Source: Pseudomonas agarici
GTDB taxonomy: Bacteria > Pseudomonadota > Gammaproteobacteria > Pseudomonadales > Pseudomonadaceae
Length of the DNA stretch: 64,000 nucleotides
Assembly: GCF_900109755.1 (NCBI RefSeq)
Contig: NZ_FOAR01000007.1
Location: 173,267-237,266, forward strand
Direction: 5' to 3'
Below, in pieces: positions 53,159 to 61,911 of this stretch. Position numbers and translations under genes: made by a program. Position 1 is the stretch's first letter. The number at the start of each line of letters is the position of its first letter. Under the pieces are notes generated by a model that was not told the origin of the DNA, made no database searches, and saw only the letters and a program-made list of their open reading frames with translations.

Positions 53159-54613
53159 ATGGCTGAAACCCTGAGCGGACAAGCAACACACGCTATCTTG
53201 GCGACCGATGTATTGATTGTCGGTGGTGGTCTGAGTGGCGCGATGCTGGCAGTGCAGTTGCTGCGTCTGGCGGGCCGGCGGCGGATTTTGATCGTCGAGC
53301 CACGTGCCGAGTTGGGACGGGGTGAGGCCTACAGTGCCACGCAGCTTGGGCACACGTTGAACGCCAATGCGGCGCGGATGAGCGTCGACCCGGACAATCC
53401 CGATGACCTGACCGAATGGTTGCAGATCCATATCGCCGCTGGCGGCTGGCCCGAGTCGGACCAGCAACAGGTGCCGGTCAGCGAACTGTTCATGCCCCGA
53501 GGAATCTTCGGCCTCTACGTCCAGCAGCGCTTGGCCGAGGCCCGGCAGCAGGGGGCGGCCTGGGGCTCGACAGCCGAGCATGTGCGCGGCGAGGCGGTCG
53601 ACCTGCACAGCGACGGCCACGGCGTACACCTGACCTTGGCCGATGGCCGGCAACTGCGAGGGGAGCATGCGGTACTGGCGACCGGTATGTTCCCGGCGGC
53701 GCGGGCCCGGCAAAAGCAATCTAACGGCCTGAACGCGGCGGCGCTGGACCCTTGGGACGTAGCGACCCTGTCGCGGCTCGATCCACAGGGCGCGGTGCTG
53801 ATCATCGGCTCCGGCCTGACCATGGTCGATGCCGTGGTGTCTTTGGAACAGGCCGGGCATCGCGGACCGATCCGGGTCATTTCCCGCCACGGGCTGCTGC
53901 CCCATGTGCGCCGCCAGCCACCGGCCTGGGTCGACTTCCTGGCCGCCGACCTGAGTATTCGCAGCCCACGCCACCTGCTGCGCGAGGTCCGTTGCCAATG
54001 CGCCGAAGCCTTGCGGGCCGGCATCGACTGGCAGGCGCCGCTGGACACGGTACGGGCTCATATCGGCCGACTCTGGAGCCAGGCCAGCGACATCCAGCGT
54101 CGCCAGTTTCTCCAGCATGTACGGCCATGGTGGGAAAGCCATCACCACCGTTCGCCACCCTTGAGCGCCGAGCTGGTGGAGCGCCTGTACAGGGAAGGGC
54201 GGCTGACCATCGAGGCGGCATCGTTCAAGGGCTTGGACGAACCACGGGACGGGCAGGTAAGCATTTTCATTCGACCTCGGGGTGAGTCGCAGACACGTAT
54301 CGTCACGGGCGCGGCCTTGATCAACTCCACGGGTATCGAATATGACTGGCGTCGGGTGGATCGCCCGTTGCCCCAGCGATTACTGGCACGAGGATTGATC
54401 CGGCCAGGACCGTTGGCCCTAGGTATCGCAGCCGATCCGGGCGGCGCGGTAATGAATGTGGAGGGTGATATTTCCATGCGGCTGTTTGCCATGGGACCGC
54501 CGTTGCGGGGCCTATGGTGGGAGAGTACGGCGGTCACCGATGTGGCGAGTCAGGCCCAGTCGCTGGCGGCGCGACTGGTACAGTTGGCGGCTGCGCGCAA
54601 AGACCTGGACTGA
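53159..54613 (+). CDS. FAD/NAD(P)-binding protein (NAD_binding_9/YdhS-like)
   Basis: The 484-residue protein starts with a Rossmann dinucleotide fold (VLIVGGGLSGAMLAVQLLRLAGRRRILIVEPR) and continues with LGRGEAYSAT and LNANAARMSVDPDNPDDLTEWLQ, the hallmark of the FAD-NAD(P)-binding family PF13454. A second nucleotide-binding segment is VLIIGSGLTMVDAVVSLE. The reaction is unknown; family members are found in stress-related and siderophore contexts but without a defined substrate. About 290 bp upstream contain no gene. It precedes tRNA-Cys in the same direction. Confidence 0.85.
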   Translation: MAETLSGQATHAILATDVLIVGGGLSGAMLAVQLLRLAGRRRILIVEPRAELGRGEAYSATQLGHTLNANAARMSVDPDNPDDLTEWLQIHIAAGGWPESDQQQVPVSELFMPRGIFGLYVQQRLAEARQQGAAWGSTAEHVRGEAVDLHSDGHGVHLTLADGRQLRGEHAVLATGMFPAARARQKQSNGLNAAALDPWDVATLSRLDPQGAVLIIGSGLTMVDAVVSLEQAGHRGPIRVISRHGLLPHVRRQPPAWVDFLAADLSIRSPRHLLREVRCQCAEALRAGIDWQAPLDTVRAHIGRLWSQASDIQRRQFLQHVRPWWESHHHRSPPLSAELVERLYREGRLTIEAASFKGLDEPRDGQVSIFIRPRGESQTRIVTGAALINSTGIEYDWRRVDRPLPQRLLARGLIRPGPLALGIAADPGGAVMNVEGDISMRLFAMGPPLRGLWWESTAVTDVASQAQSLAARLVQLAAARKDLD

Positions 54614-54761
54614 CCTAAAAATTATTAGAATTCAGGGGGTTGCCAGTGCCATGCAACTAGGACATAATGCGCGCCATCAGCTCGGGCGGCAACGTCGTGA
54701 ACGCTGAAGAATCAAGGAGTTGCGGCAAGCCTGGCTTGCAAGGGCGCTCGATTCGACCTGA

Positions 54762-54835
54762 GGCCGAGTAGCAAAATGGTTATGCAGTGGATTGCAAATC
54801 CATCTACGCCGGTTCGATTCCGACCTCGGCCTCCA
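54762..54835 (+). tRNA. tRNA-Cys (anticodon GCA)
   Basis: The 74-nt cloverleaf has acceptor arms GGCCGAG/CTCGGCC, anticodon stem-loop TGGAT-TTGCAAAT-type loop with GCA, T-loop GGTTCGATTCC, U73 discriminator and encoded CCA. tRNA-Cys typically has U73. It is followed directly by a terminator. Confidence 0.95.
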
Positions 54836-54842
54836 CCTTCAA

Positions 54843-54877
54843 AGCCCCGTAAATCAATGGTTTACGGGGTTTTTTAA
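54843..54877 (+). terminator. Terminator after tRNA-Cys
   Basis: AGCCCCGTAAA pairs with TTTACGGGGTT around TCAATGG, followed by TTTTTT, eight bases past the tRNA end. Confidence 0.92.
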
Positions 54878-55466
54878 TGCCTGCGATTTAGGAAGCGTTC
54901 CGCAACTTTTGGGATGTGTTCCGCAACCATGGGGTTGCGGAAGGTAAAGCTTGCCTTCTTTTTTGGCTTTTTTTCGTGGTATCAAGAATGCTACGAAGTG
55001 ATAGATCTCCATTTACCTCAATATCGTTAGGTGTTTCGAGTTTTTTATCGTTTCCAGAAAAAATAATTATATATTTGCTTTCTTCGTTAGGTGAAAACGA
55101 CACTGGCTCTTGACCAATTATTTTGTGTTCGACTCCTGCGCGTGGGTGTTATGTCACGAGTTTGTCCATGTTTTTTGGGGATCTCGATTTTTTGTAGAAG
55201 AACAGCGTTGTGTATGTTTTTATGGATTCGCGTACCGATACTTGCGCTCGATAATTCGTGATGCCTCTCGCTATCCAAAAAAATATTAGTACGCATGACA
55301 AGAGCAAAAAAATGAAGCCTAGGCTGCCAGTTTAACTAGCACTCAATGTTAATGAGTGCTTTCACGAGCGGTTGAGCTCTTTACTCTCAACCCGATCCTT
55401 GAAAATGAGATGTTCAGTGCGGAGGGAGTGCAGGAGATGGGCTGACCCTACATAGTAGAAAATCAA
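54878..55466. other. AT-rich, gene-poor stretch after tRNA-Cys
   Basis: I see no convincing gene in about 590 bp. Structures present: a perfect hairpin TTCCGCAACC-ATGG-GGTTGCGGAA at 54919-54942, and AGCACTCA/TGAGTGCT at 55338-55360 with a following T-rich run that could end transcription from the left. Short ORFs here have atypical composition and no RBS. The change in composition right after a tRNA suggests foreign DNA. Confidence 0.5.
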
Positions 55467-56243
55467 TTACTCAGTCACCGGAACGACCGTGTTTAGTACC
55501 AAACGACCGCCATCCGGGTAAATGGTCTGTCCAACAATGTACGAGGCATCGTCGCTGGCCAGGAACGATACAACGCTGGCCACTTCAGAGGCTTCCCCCA
55601 CTCTGCCGATCGGGGTTCGGGATAGAATGCCACGGCGGGCATTCGGGTCGCTAGCCAGTACGGTGGAGACCAAGTCGCTCGCGATAGTGCCTGGTCCGAC
55701 CGCATTCACACGGATGCCATGTTTGATCAAGCTTACGGCCATTACTGAAGTCAGTTGTTTTACTGCGCCTTTTGACACGGCGTAACCCACTGAATTTGGC
55801 ATGGCCAAGAGCGCATTAATCGAGGACATGTTGACGATGGCGCCCTTGATTCCATTGGCAATCATGTAGCGAGCCACAGCCTGGCCAATCAGGAAATACG
55901 ATTTGACATTAATCTGCTGAATGCGGTCGAAGATATCTTCGGGAAAATCGACGAACTCGGCCTGATGAATAATGCCCGCGTTATTCATCAAAATGTCCAG
56001 CGATCCAAACTTATCGACGGTTTTGTTGACGATGTCGTTGGCGATGTCTTGGCTGATAACGCTCAAGTCAGCAACGATCCAGCTTGCGTTGGTGCCGAGG
56101 CGCTTCGCTTCTGCTTTCACTTTGTCGGCCTGCACATCTACCAAGACAACTTTAGCGCCATCTGCGATAAAACGTTCGGCGATAGCCAATCCCAGGCCCT
56201 GGGCAGCACCGGTTACGACAGCTACCTTATTAGCATGCTTCAT
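55467..56243 (-). CDS. Short-chain dehydrogenase/reductase (SDR)
   Basis: The 258-residue classical SDR has the cofactor motif TGAAQGLGLAIAE (TGxxxGxG), NNAG, the Ser in NMSSINALL, and the catalytic YxxxK in VGYAVSKGAV. It ends SYIVGQTIYPDGGRLVL, as in glucose/3-oxoacyl reductase-like members. The Asp at the end of beta2 (VLVDVQ) favours NAD(H). It is convergent with nothing and divergent from the carboxylase cluster, yet lies in the same block, so it may oxidise or reduce a 2-hydroxy or oxo acid of that pathway. Confidence 0.88.
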   Translation of the reverse strand: MKHANKVAVVTGAAQGLGLAIAERFIADGAKVVLVDVQADKVKAEAKRLGTNASWIVADLSVISQDIANDIVNKTVDKFGSLDILMNNAGIIHQAEFVDFPEDIFDRIQQINVKSYFLIGQAVARYMIANGIKGAIVNMSSINALLAMPNSVGYAVSKGAVKQLTSVMAVSLIKHGIRVNAVGPGTIASDLVSTVLASDPNARRGILSRTPIGRVGEASEVASVVSFLASDDASYIVGQTIYPDGGRLVLNTVVPVTE

Positions 56244-56573
56244 GCGGATATCCCCCTATCGAAATAACAACCGAGTTTAGCCAGGTATCTCTGAGGCCTT
56301 GGAAGTAGTCTGCTTGTCGGTAGGTTGATTGTCTTGATTCAATGCATTTGATTAGCTGCGGAAATCGGCATAGCGAAATGAATACCGGTTATCTCATTAG
56401 ACGGCCAATCGCTAAGGAGCAGATTCCTCGGCAGCATTCCTTTGGGCTGGCCGCTGACCCTTGATATTGTGAAGGAGGGCTGGTTCATGTGTTTTATCTG
56501 CGTAAACGGCAAAATCACATCAGGTTGTTGTACGTCGAAAAATTCAGTCGCAACGGACTAACCGTACAGGCCA
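56244..56573. other. Intergenic region with a repeat end
   Basis: No gene is seen. It contains promoter space for the SDR and, at 56563-56577, the motif CGTACAGGCCACTAG shared with 42769-42783, next to the stop codon of the LysR gene; this looks like the end of an insertion element. Confidence 0.4.
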
Positions 56574-57515
56574 CTAGAGCGTGCGTAGGGACCTGATGCC
56601 CAGCGTGGCGGAGTCATTTTCGACGAGTGTGTCGACGATATTTTTTATTTCCTGCTCAATCAGTTTGATGGCTCGGGTTACAGGGCGATTGACCACCGTA
56701 GCCAGTACCAATTTTGTAAACAGACACGGGGAGGTAATTAGGTGCGCACTCAACGTGCCTCTGGCGATTTCCTGCATCACGGCGGGTTTGGCCAAAATTG
56801 TCGAGGCCAGATTTGCCGTAACGATTTCTTTGAGAAGCTCAAGCGTGTCGGACTGAAATTTGATGTTTGGCTTAATATCCAGTTTGCTGGTGGCATAGTC
56901 CAAAGTCCTGCGCAGGCCATGATTACCGGTAGGAAGGACTAAGGGATGTTCAGTGACCTGGCTCAGTTCTACCTGATCAGTGTTTTTAAAAGGGTCGTGG
57001 CTGGCGCAGGTCACGAAGTACAGCTCGGCCTGGCACAACGGCGCTACCTGAATCGATGCAGAGCGCCGGGCATCGTGCAAGATTGCAATATCAACCCGCC
57101 CATCCACCAGCCACTCATGGACATAACCACTGTATCCGCTGACCAGGTTTATCTGTAGCTCAGGATATTTTTCCTGGATGGAAGTAATGAGCTTCAGGCC
57201 GAGCAGATTACAGATAGTAGGGGTTACGCCGACAGTCACCGCGCCTTTGGGGGATGCGTATTCCGATTGCAGATCGGACGGAATCGCAGTCAACTCGAGC
57301 AGAAGCGGCCCGGCCCTGTCGAGCAAGGATTGGCCTTCTGGCGTCAGCATGACGCCTCTCCCGTGACGATAGAAAAGGCGAAATCCACATTCCTCTTCCA
57401 GCTTGTGCATCTGCCTTCCGAGGGCCGGCTGAGCTATGCCCAAGACGGTGGCGGCTTTAGAAAAACTGTCGAAATGTGCCACTTGCATCAGTAGTTCGAG
57501 TCGTCGTAGATCCAT
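56574..57515 (-). CDS. LysR-family regulator of the carboxylase/ThDP cluster
   Basis: The 313-residue protein has the LysR HTH (LELLMQVAHFDSFSKAATVLGIAQPALGRQMHKLEEE) and an effector domain (GAVTVGVTPTICNLLGLKLI and VDGRVDIAILHD). Its start codon lies 144 bp from the ThDP gene that is transcribed divergently, the normal LysR arrangement, so it probably controls that operon. The stop codon falls within the repeated CGTACAGGCCACTAG motif, so the extreme C-terminus may have been altered by an insertion. Confidence 0.87.
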   Translation of the reverse strand: MDLRRLELLMQVAHFDSFSKAATVLGIAQPALGRQMHKLEEECGFRLFYRHGRGVMLTPEGQSLLDRAGPLLLELTAIPSDLQSEYASPKGAVTVGVTPTICNLLGLKLITSIQEKYPELQINLVSGYSGYVHEWLVDGRVDIAILHDARRSASIQVAPLCQAELYFVTCASHDPFKNTDQVELSQVTEHPLVLPTGNHGLRRTLDYATSKLDIKPNIKFQSDTLELLKEIVTANLASTILAKPAVMQEIARGTLSAHLITSPCLFTKLVLATVVNRPVTRAIKLIEQEIKNIVDTLVENDSATLGIRSLRTL

Positions 57516-57659
57516 GATGGTCTCAGCGAGCTGTGCCGAAATTGAATAGCTGATATCCCTGCGAGTCCAATGGTTGCAGAAGTACGGTTATATAACAATT
57601 GGGGCAACCAAAGCCCATGCCGGCTATCACGGTCCGTCCCATTGCTCAGGTTCCTACCC

Positions 57660-59330
57660 ATGCAATTCGCCAAAAGCACCACCTCTGCACATGCGCTTCT
57701 TTCGGTTTTTGCCGCAAACGGTATCGATCGGGTCTTCCTGGTTCCGGGCGAAAGCTACCTCGGTATCCTGGACGCCCTGGGCGATTTTCCGGCGATTGAC
57801 GTGGTGACCTGCCGACAGGAGGGCGGTGCAGGCTTTATGGCATGTGCCGATGGTCGCCTGACCCGTCGCCCAGGGGTGGTCATGGTCAGTCGTGGCCCAG
57901 GCGCGACCAATGCTTCGATTGCTGTCCATACTGCCCAGCAAGATGCCATTGCGCTGATTCTCGTTGTTGGCCAAGTCCCGAAAGCCGACCTGAGAAAAGA
58001 GGCTTTTCAAGAGATCGACTATCAAAAGATGTTCGGTTCGATCGCCAAATGGGTGTGTGAACCCACCGAACCAGGGCAATTGGCGGCGGCAGCCTTCAAA
58101 GCTATCCGCGTGGCAACGAGCGGTACTCCGGGTCCTGTCGTGTTGGTAATCCCGGAGGATATTCAGCAGCAGGTAATTCCCGTCGAGGAGTGGCAGGCCG
58201 TGGCGCATGTATCTACCCGGCCCGTTGACCAGGATGTCCAGCGCATTGCCTCCTTGTTGAAGGCGGCGAAGCGGCCCTTGATCATTGCCGGTGGCGCCCT
58301 GGACAGCGAGTTGGGGCGCGAAGCGTTGCTGAGGCTGGCCGAGGCTTACGATGTGCCTGTCGCTGTCTCATTCCGTCAACATGACATCTTTTCGAACAAA
58401 CATGTGCTGTATGCCGGTGAGCTGGGTCTATCCAATCCTCGAGATCAGATGGCCAACTTCGAGACAAGTGATTTGATCATTGCCCTAGGGACTCGCCTGG
58501 GCGATATCACGACTCAGGGTTACCAGTTCCCGAAGCATCCCCGGTCTGACCAGACCCTCGTTCACGTCTATGCGGACGACCATATTGTCGGACTGAACTT
58601 AGTGGCTGATGTGGGCGTAGTATGTGATCCGACTGCTCTGGCTATCGCACTCACTGAGCAGTCTGGCGGTAAGTTGGAACGTAGAGATTGGGTTGTTCAG
58701 ACAACGGCGATTGCACGACGTCTCTCGGCCTGGCCGCAAGTGAAGGCACAAGACGGTGTTCCGTTCGTTCACGTGATTCGTGCTCTGGTGCAGAAAGTCT
58801 CCCCTGAAGCCATAATTTGCTTGGATGCAGGTACCTTCGCGGCGCCTGTCTACCGGCATTTTCCATTCACCTATCCGCAGCGATTGATGGCTCCTCTCTC
58901 GGGTGCCATGGGCTACGGCACTCCGGCGGCAATTGCCTCGCAGCTGCGTTACCCGCATCGTCAAGTGGTCTGTATGGCGGGAGATGGTGGCTTCCTGATG
59001 ACAGGCAACGAGATGATCGCCGCGGTCGAGCGCAAGCTGCCTATTCTGTTCATCGTATCCAACAACAACTGCTACGGCTCAATTCGCATTCACCAGGAAC
59101 GTACCTATCCAGGCCGAAAAGTCGGGACGACACTTTCGAATCCGGACTTTATAAAGGTCGCCCAGGCATATGGTGTTCGCTGTGAACGAGTCAGCGAGGT
59201 GTCTGAGATTGAATCGGCTATCGCCCGCGGATTGGCTGCGCAACAACCTTACTTCATTGAAGTGGTCTCGAGCTTGTCCGCAGTGCTGCCTAAATCAGCG
59301 CAGTCCGTTACGAAGCATAACGATGACTAG
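57660..59330 (+). CDS. Thiamine-diphosphate enzyme, acetolactate-synthase-like
   Basis: The 556-residue protein has the three ThDP-family domains: Pyr domain with the cofactor-activating Glu in FLVPGESYLG and GGAGFMACADG, a central NAD-like domain from about 195, and the PP domain with the metal motif GDGGFLMTGNEMIAAVERKL...NNN. It resembles acetolactate synthase/glyoxylate carboligase, but the substrate is unclear; benzoylformate decarboxylase-like members share these motifs. Start 57660 (MQFAKSTTSAHALLS) is chosen over the longer frame. It heads the operon-like block with the biotin and PxpBC genes, although 407 bp of apparently empty DNA follow it. Confidence 0.87.
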   Translation: MQFAKSTTSAHALLSVFAANGIDRVFLVPGESYLGILDALGDFPAIDVVTCRQEGGAGFMACADGRLTRRPGVVMVSRGPGATNASIAVHTAQQDAIALILVVGQVPKADLRKEAFQEIDYQKMFGSIAKWVCEPTEPGQLAAAAFKAIRVATSGTPGPVVLVIPEDIQQQVIPVEEWQAVAHVSTRPVDQDVQRIASLLKAAKRPLIIAGGALDSELGREALLRLAEAYDVPVAVSFRQHDIFSNKHVLYAGELGLSNPRDQMANFETSDLIIALGTRLGDITTQGYQFPKHPRSDQTLVHVYADDHIVGLNLVADVGVVCDPTALAIALTEQSGGKLERRDWVVQTTAIARRLSAWPQVKAQDGVPFVHVIRALVQKVSPEAIICLDAGTFAAPVYRHFPFTYPQRLMAPLSGAMGYGTPAAIASQLRYPHRQVVCMAGDGGFLMTGNEMIAAVERKLPILFIVSNNNCYGSIRIHQERTYPGRKVGTTLSNPDFIKVAQAYGVRCERVSEVSEIESAIARGLAAQQPYFIEVVSSLSAVLPKSAQSVTKHNDD

Positions 59331-59737
59331 CGATCTTTGGGAGAGAGCTTCAAAGCTTCAATGGCATTCGCCGCGGCGCTTTTGCGAGAAATACGAGCTT
59401 TCTCCGCTTTTCTGCCGGTCCGGCATCATAGCGTAAGGGGAGAGGTCTTAAGGGCGGATTCGTCGAGGCATTTCAAGGCGGATTGGTATGCGGAATTCCG
59501 CAACTAAGTAGCTAGGTTAGATCAAGCCTGGAGACCGTGTCCGGTTGCAAGATAGAGCCAGGTTTGATGAGCCCGATGAGCACCCGCAAGTCGCTGCGAG
59601 AGCGATTACGCACTGTCAAAGTGGCCTCTTATCGGGTGGTCCGCAGCAGATCACCGTGTTTCTGCTGGTCTGGACTGCCCGCCTTGGCGGACTTTATTCA
59701 ATCATTTTGCCAAAATAAATCAGTGAGCGTTTTTGAG
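59331..59737. other. Intergenic region between the ThDP gene and the pxpB-like gene
   Basis: No convincing gene. A perfect 12-bp palindrome GCGGAATTCCGC occurs at 59490-59501. The remaining sequence may hold a promoter for the pxpB-accC operon. Confidence 0.4.
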
Positions 59738-60406
59738 ATGGCAACGCCTGATAACAAGCCCCAGGTAAACATTTTAGGGAGCCAGGGGCTTTTGCTGGAT
59801 GTCACGGCACCTGCCTTCAGTGAAGACGTTCAGCGGCGCGTACTTGCAATTGCGGACGAGGCAGTGAAGCAGCCTGGCGTACTCGAAGCCGTTCCTGGCA
59901 TGAACAATCTTCTGATTGTGTACGCACCAGGCCTGATTTCGGCGGCGGCGATGACCCAATGGCTGTTGTCCCTCTGGGAGAACGTCTGCATTGAGAAAAA
60001 AGCGGGCCGCGAAATCGAGGTGCCGGTCATCTATGGCGGCACCCAGGGCGAAGATCTGCCCGAACTGGCCGAGCGTGCCCAGCTCGACATTGAAACCTTT
60101 ATTCGTCTGCACAGCGAGGCGATTTATCAAGTCGCGGCGATCGGCGGCATGCCGGGGTTTCCCTACCTATCCGGGCTTGATCCTCGATTAGCGACGCCGC
60201 GCAGGTCGATACCCAAGATGCGCTTGGACGTTGGCGACGTCATCATCGGTGGTCAGCAAGCCGGCATCATGCCGATTCCGGCACCCTCCGGCTGGCACGT
60301 CATTGGTCATACCGACTTAAAGCTATTTGACGCCAATCTCGATTCACCTTCGTTGTTGCGACCAGGTGATCGTATTCGCTTTAGCATTGCCGGAATCGAA
60401 TCATGA
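59738..60406 (+). CDS. PxpB-like 5-oxoprolinase subunit/KipI family
   Basis: The 222-residue protein carries the PxpB (AHS1) features: AVPGMNNLLIVYAPG, HSEAIYQVAAIGGMPGFPYLSGLDPRLATPRR and VIIGGQQAGIMPIPAPSGWHVIGHT. The domain is half of an amide/urea-carboxylase-type or ATP-dependent oxoprolinase pair. The ATG at 59738 gives the family length; the in-frame GTG at 59723 is an alternative start. The stop overlaps the ATG of the partner (ATGA). PxpA (LamB/YcsF) is not in the window. Confidence 0.86.
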   Translation: MATPDNKPQVNILGSQGLLLDVTAPAFSEDVQRRVLAIADEAVKQPGVLEAVPGMNNLLIVYAPGLISAAAMTQWLLSLWENVCIEKKAGREIEVPVIYGGTQGEDLPELAERAQLDIETFIRLHSEAIYQVAAIGGMPGFPYLSGLDPRLATPRRSIPKMRLDVGDVIIGGQQAGIMPIPAPSGWHVIGHTDLKLFDANLDSPSLLRPGDRIRFSIAGIES

Positions 60407-61377
60407 TCGAAATCCTCTCTACCGGTGTGCTCAATTCCGTTCAGGACTTGGGGCGCAAGGGATACTTGAATATCGGCGTGGGGCATTCGGGGGCAATGGA
60501 TTGTCCGGCGTTAACAATCGCCAACCTTCTCGTGGGTAACGATATCAATGATGCGGGCCTGGAAATCGCGTTATTTCCATTCAAATTGAAATTTATCGAT
60601 GACTGCCGGTTTGCGTTGACGGGCGCAAATGCCAAGGCGTATTTGGATCAGATCGAGCTGCCTCCCCATTGGTCCATGGATGCAAAGGCTGGGCAAACGC
60701 TGACCATTTTGACACCCACCGAGGGGGCGAGGATGTATTTGGCTTTTTCGGGCGGCATCGACGTGCCGCTGGTGATGAACTCCCGGTCCACGGATTTAAA
60801 AACCGGATTCGGAGGGTTTCAAGGTCGAGGCCTGCTTCGTGGTGATCGCTTGCCGATGTGCCATACCACGGCAAAATCTCCTCGCAGTGGTGTAGGCGCA
60901 GCCATCGCTAGGCAACTGCCTGGAAAAGATTTCGAGGTTTCTATCCGGGTGATGCCATCGGCTGAGTTTGATTGGTTTGATGAAAGCGCCAAGTTCGATT
61001 TTTTCAATCAGCCATGGACGTTAACTCAAGAAGCAAACCGCATGGGCATGCGCTTGAGCGGTCCATCATTGAAACTCGCCCGCGCCCTTGAGTTGTTTTC
61101 TCACGGAATACTTCCCGGCACGGTGCAGGTGCCTCCTTCTGGCCAGCCCATTGTCCAGATGGCAGAAGCCAATACCTGCGGCGGTTACCCGAAGATCGTG
61201 AATGTCATTAGCGCCGATCTTTGGCTGCTGGCCCAGACACCCATTGGCGCTACGATTCGTTTTGTGCAGGTGGATTACGCCAGTTCGCATCAAGCTCAAG
61301 AAAAACAATATGCGTATCTATCAGACCTTGGTCGGGCGTTGGCCGCGCTAGTACGCACTACGTTGCCAAGCAACTAA
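60403..61377 (+). CDS. PxpC-like subunit (biotin-dependent carboxyltransferase AHS2 family)
   Basis: The 324-residue protein shows the AHS2 start GVLNSVQDLGRKGYLNIGVGHSGAMD and LAFSGGIDVPLVMNSRSTDLKTGFGG with GRGLLRGDRLP. With PxpB it forms the heterodimer acting on a cyclic amide or urea-like compound, possibly handing a carboxylated intermediate to or from the biotin carrier. It overlaps PxpB by 4 bp and is followed after 64 bp by the biotin carrier gene. Confidence 0.87.
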   Translation: MIEILSTGVLNSVQDLGRKGYLNIGVGHSGAMDCPALTIANLLVGNDINDAGLEIALFPFKLKFIDDCRFALTGANAKAYLDQIELPPHWSMDAKAGQTLTILTPTEGARMYLAFSGGIDVPLVMNSRSTDLKTGFGGFQGRGLLRGDRLPMCHTTAKSPRSGVGAAIARQLPGKDFEVSIRVMPSAEFDWFDESAKFDFFNQPWTLTQEANRMGMRLSGPSLKLARALELFSHGILPGTVQVPPSGQPIVQMAEANTCGGYPKIVNVISADLWLLAQTPIGATIRFVQVDYASSHQAQEKQYAYLSDLGRALAALVRTTLPSN

Positions 61378-61441
61378 ATTACCAGCGGCCACCTCCTTTG
61401 AACGTGACAATTGTTCGTAGTCCAGGACAGCGGAAATTAAT

Positions 61442-61909
61442 ATGAACCTTGAATTCATTGAGCGCTTGATCGATATCGTAGAGCGTAGCCAAGTCGTGGA
61501 GTTGGAGTACAGCGAAGGCGATTGTCGAGTACGCATAGGGCTTCGGCCTTTTGGCGCAACAATGTCCGGTTCTCCTTCGGTGTCCTCTTCGAAGGCGTTG
61601 CAGTCGGACAATCTTGAAACCTCGATAGCTTGCACCGTGGTAGCCGCGTCTACGCCACGCAGTGAAAGTCATACTGTCTCATCCAGCCTGGTAGGGCTGT
61701 TTTATCGTTCGCCGGCAGCCGATAAAGCTCCTTTCGTTGAAGTCGGCGATGTTGTGGAGGAGGGGCAGACGCTCGCTATTGTCGAAGCGATGAAAATGCT
61801 CAACCCCATTGAAGCGGATCGACATGGGCGAATCAGCGCCATCTTGAAAGCTGATGGCGAAATGACTGAGGCCGGGCAAGCGTTGTTCACTATCGAGCCC
61901 ATGGAATAA
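61442..61909 (+). CDS. Biotin carboxyl carrier protein (BCCP)
   Basis: The 155-residue protein has an N-terminal helix typical of AccB (NLEFIERLIDIVERSQVVELEY), a Ser/Thr/Ala-rich linker, and the biotinyl domain with the biotinylation motif AIVEAMKMLNPIEAD; the modified Lys is in EAMKM. The GEMTEAGQALFTIEP end is standard. It is 2 bp before the biotin carboxylase gene. The linker is shorter and less Ala/Pro-rich than in housekeeping AccB, so this is an accessory paralogue. Confidence 0.92.
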   Translation: MNLEFIERLIDIVERSQVVELEYSEGDCRVRIGLRPFGATMSGSPSVSSSKALQSDNLETSIACTVVAASTPRSESHTVSSSLVGLFYRSPAADKAPFVEVGDVVEEGQTLAIVEAMKMLNPIEADRHGRISAILKADGEMTEAGQALFTIEPME

Positions 61910-61911
61910 GT

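Noticed and set aside
52964..54148. 394-codon minus-strand ORF opposite the FAD/NAD(P)-binding gene
   Set aside because: It overlaps the plus-strand gene completely and has no family signature; it is a GC-rich shadow frame.
55087..55296. 69-codon minus-strand ORF in the AT-rich stretch after tRNA-Cys
   Set aside because: No RBS, no homology recognised, and low coding character; it may be chance in AT-rich DNA.
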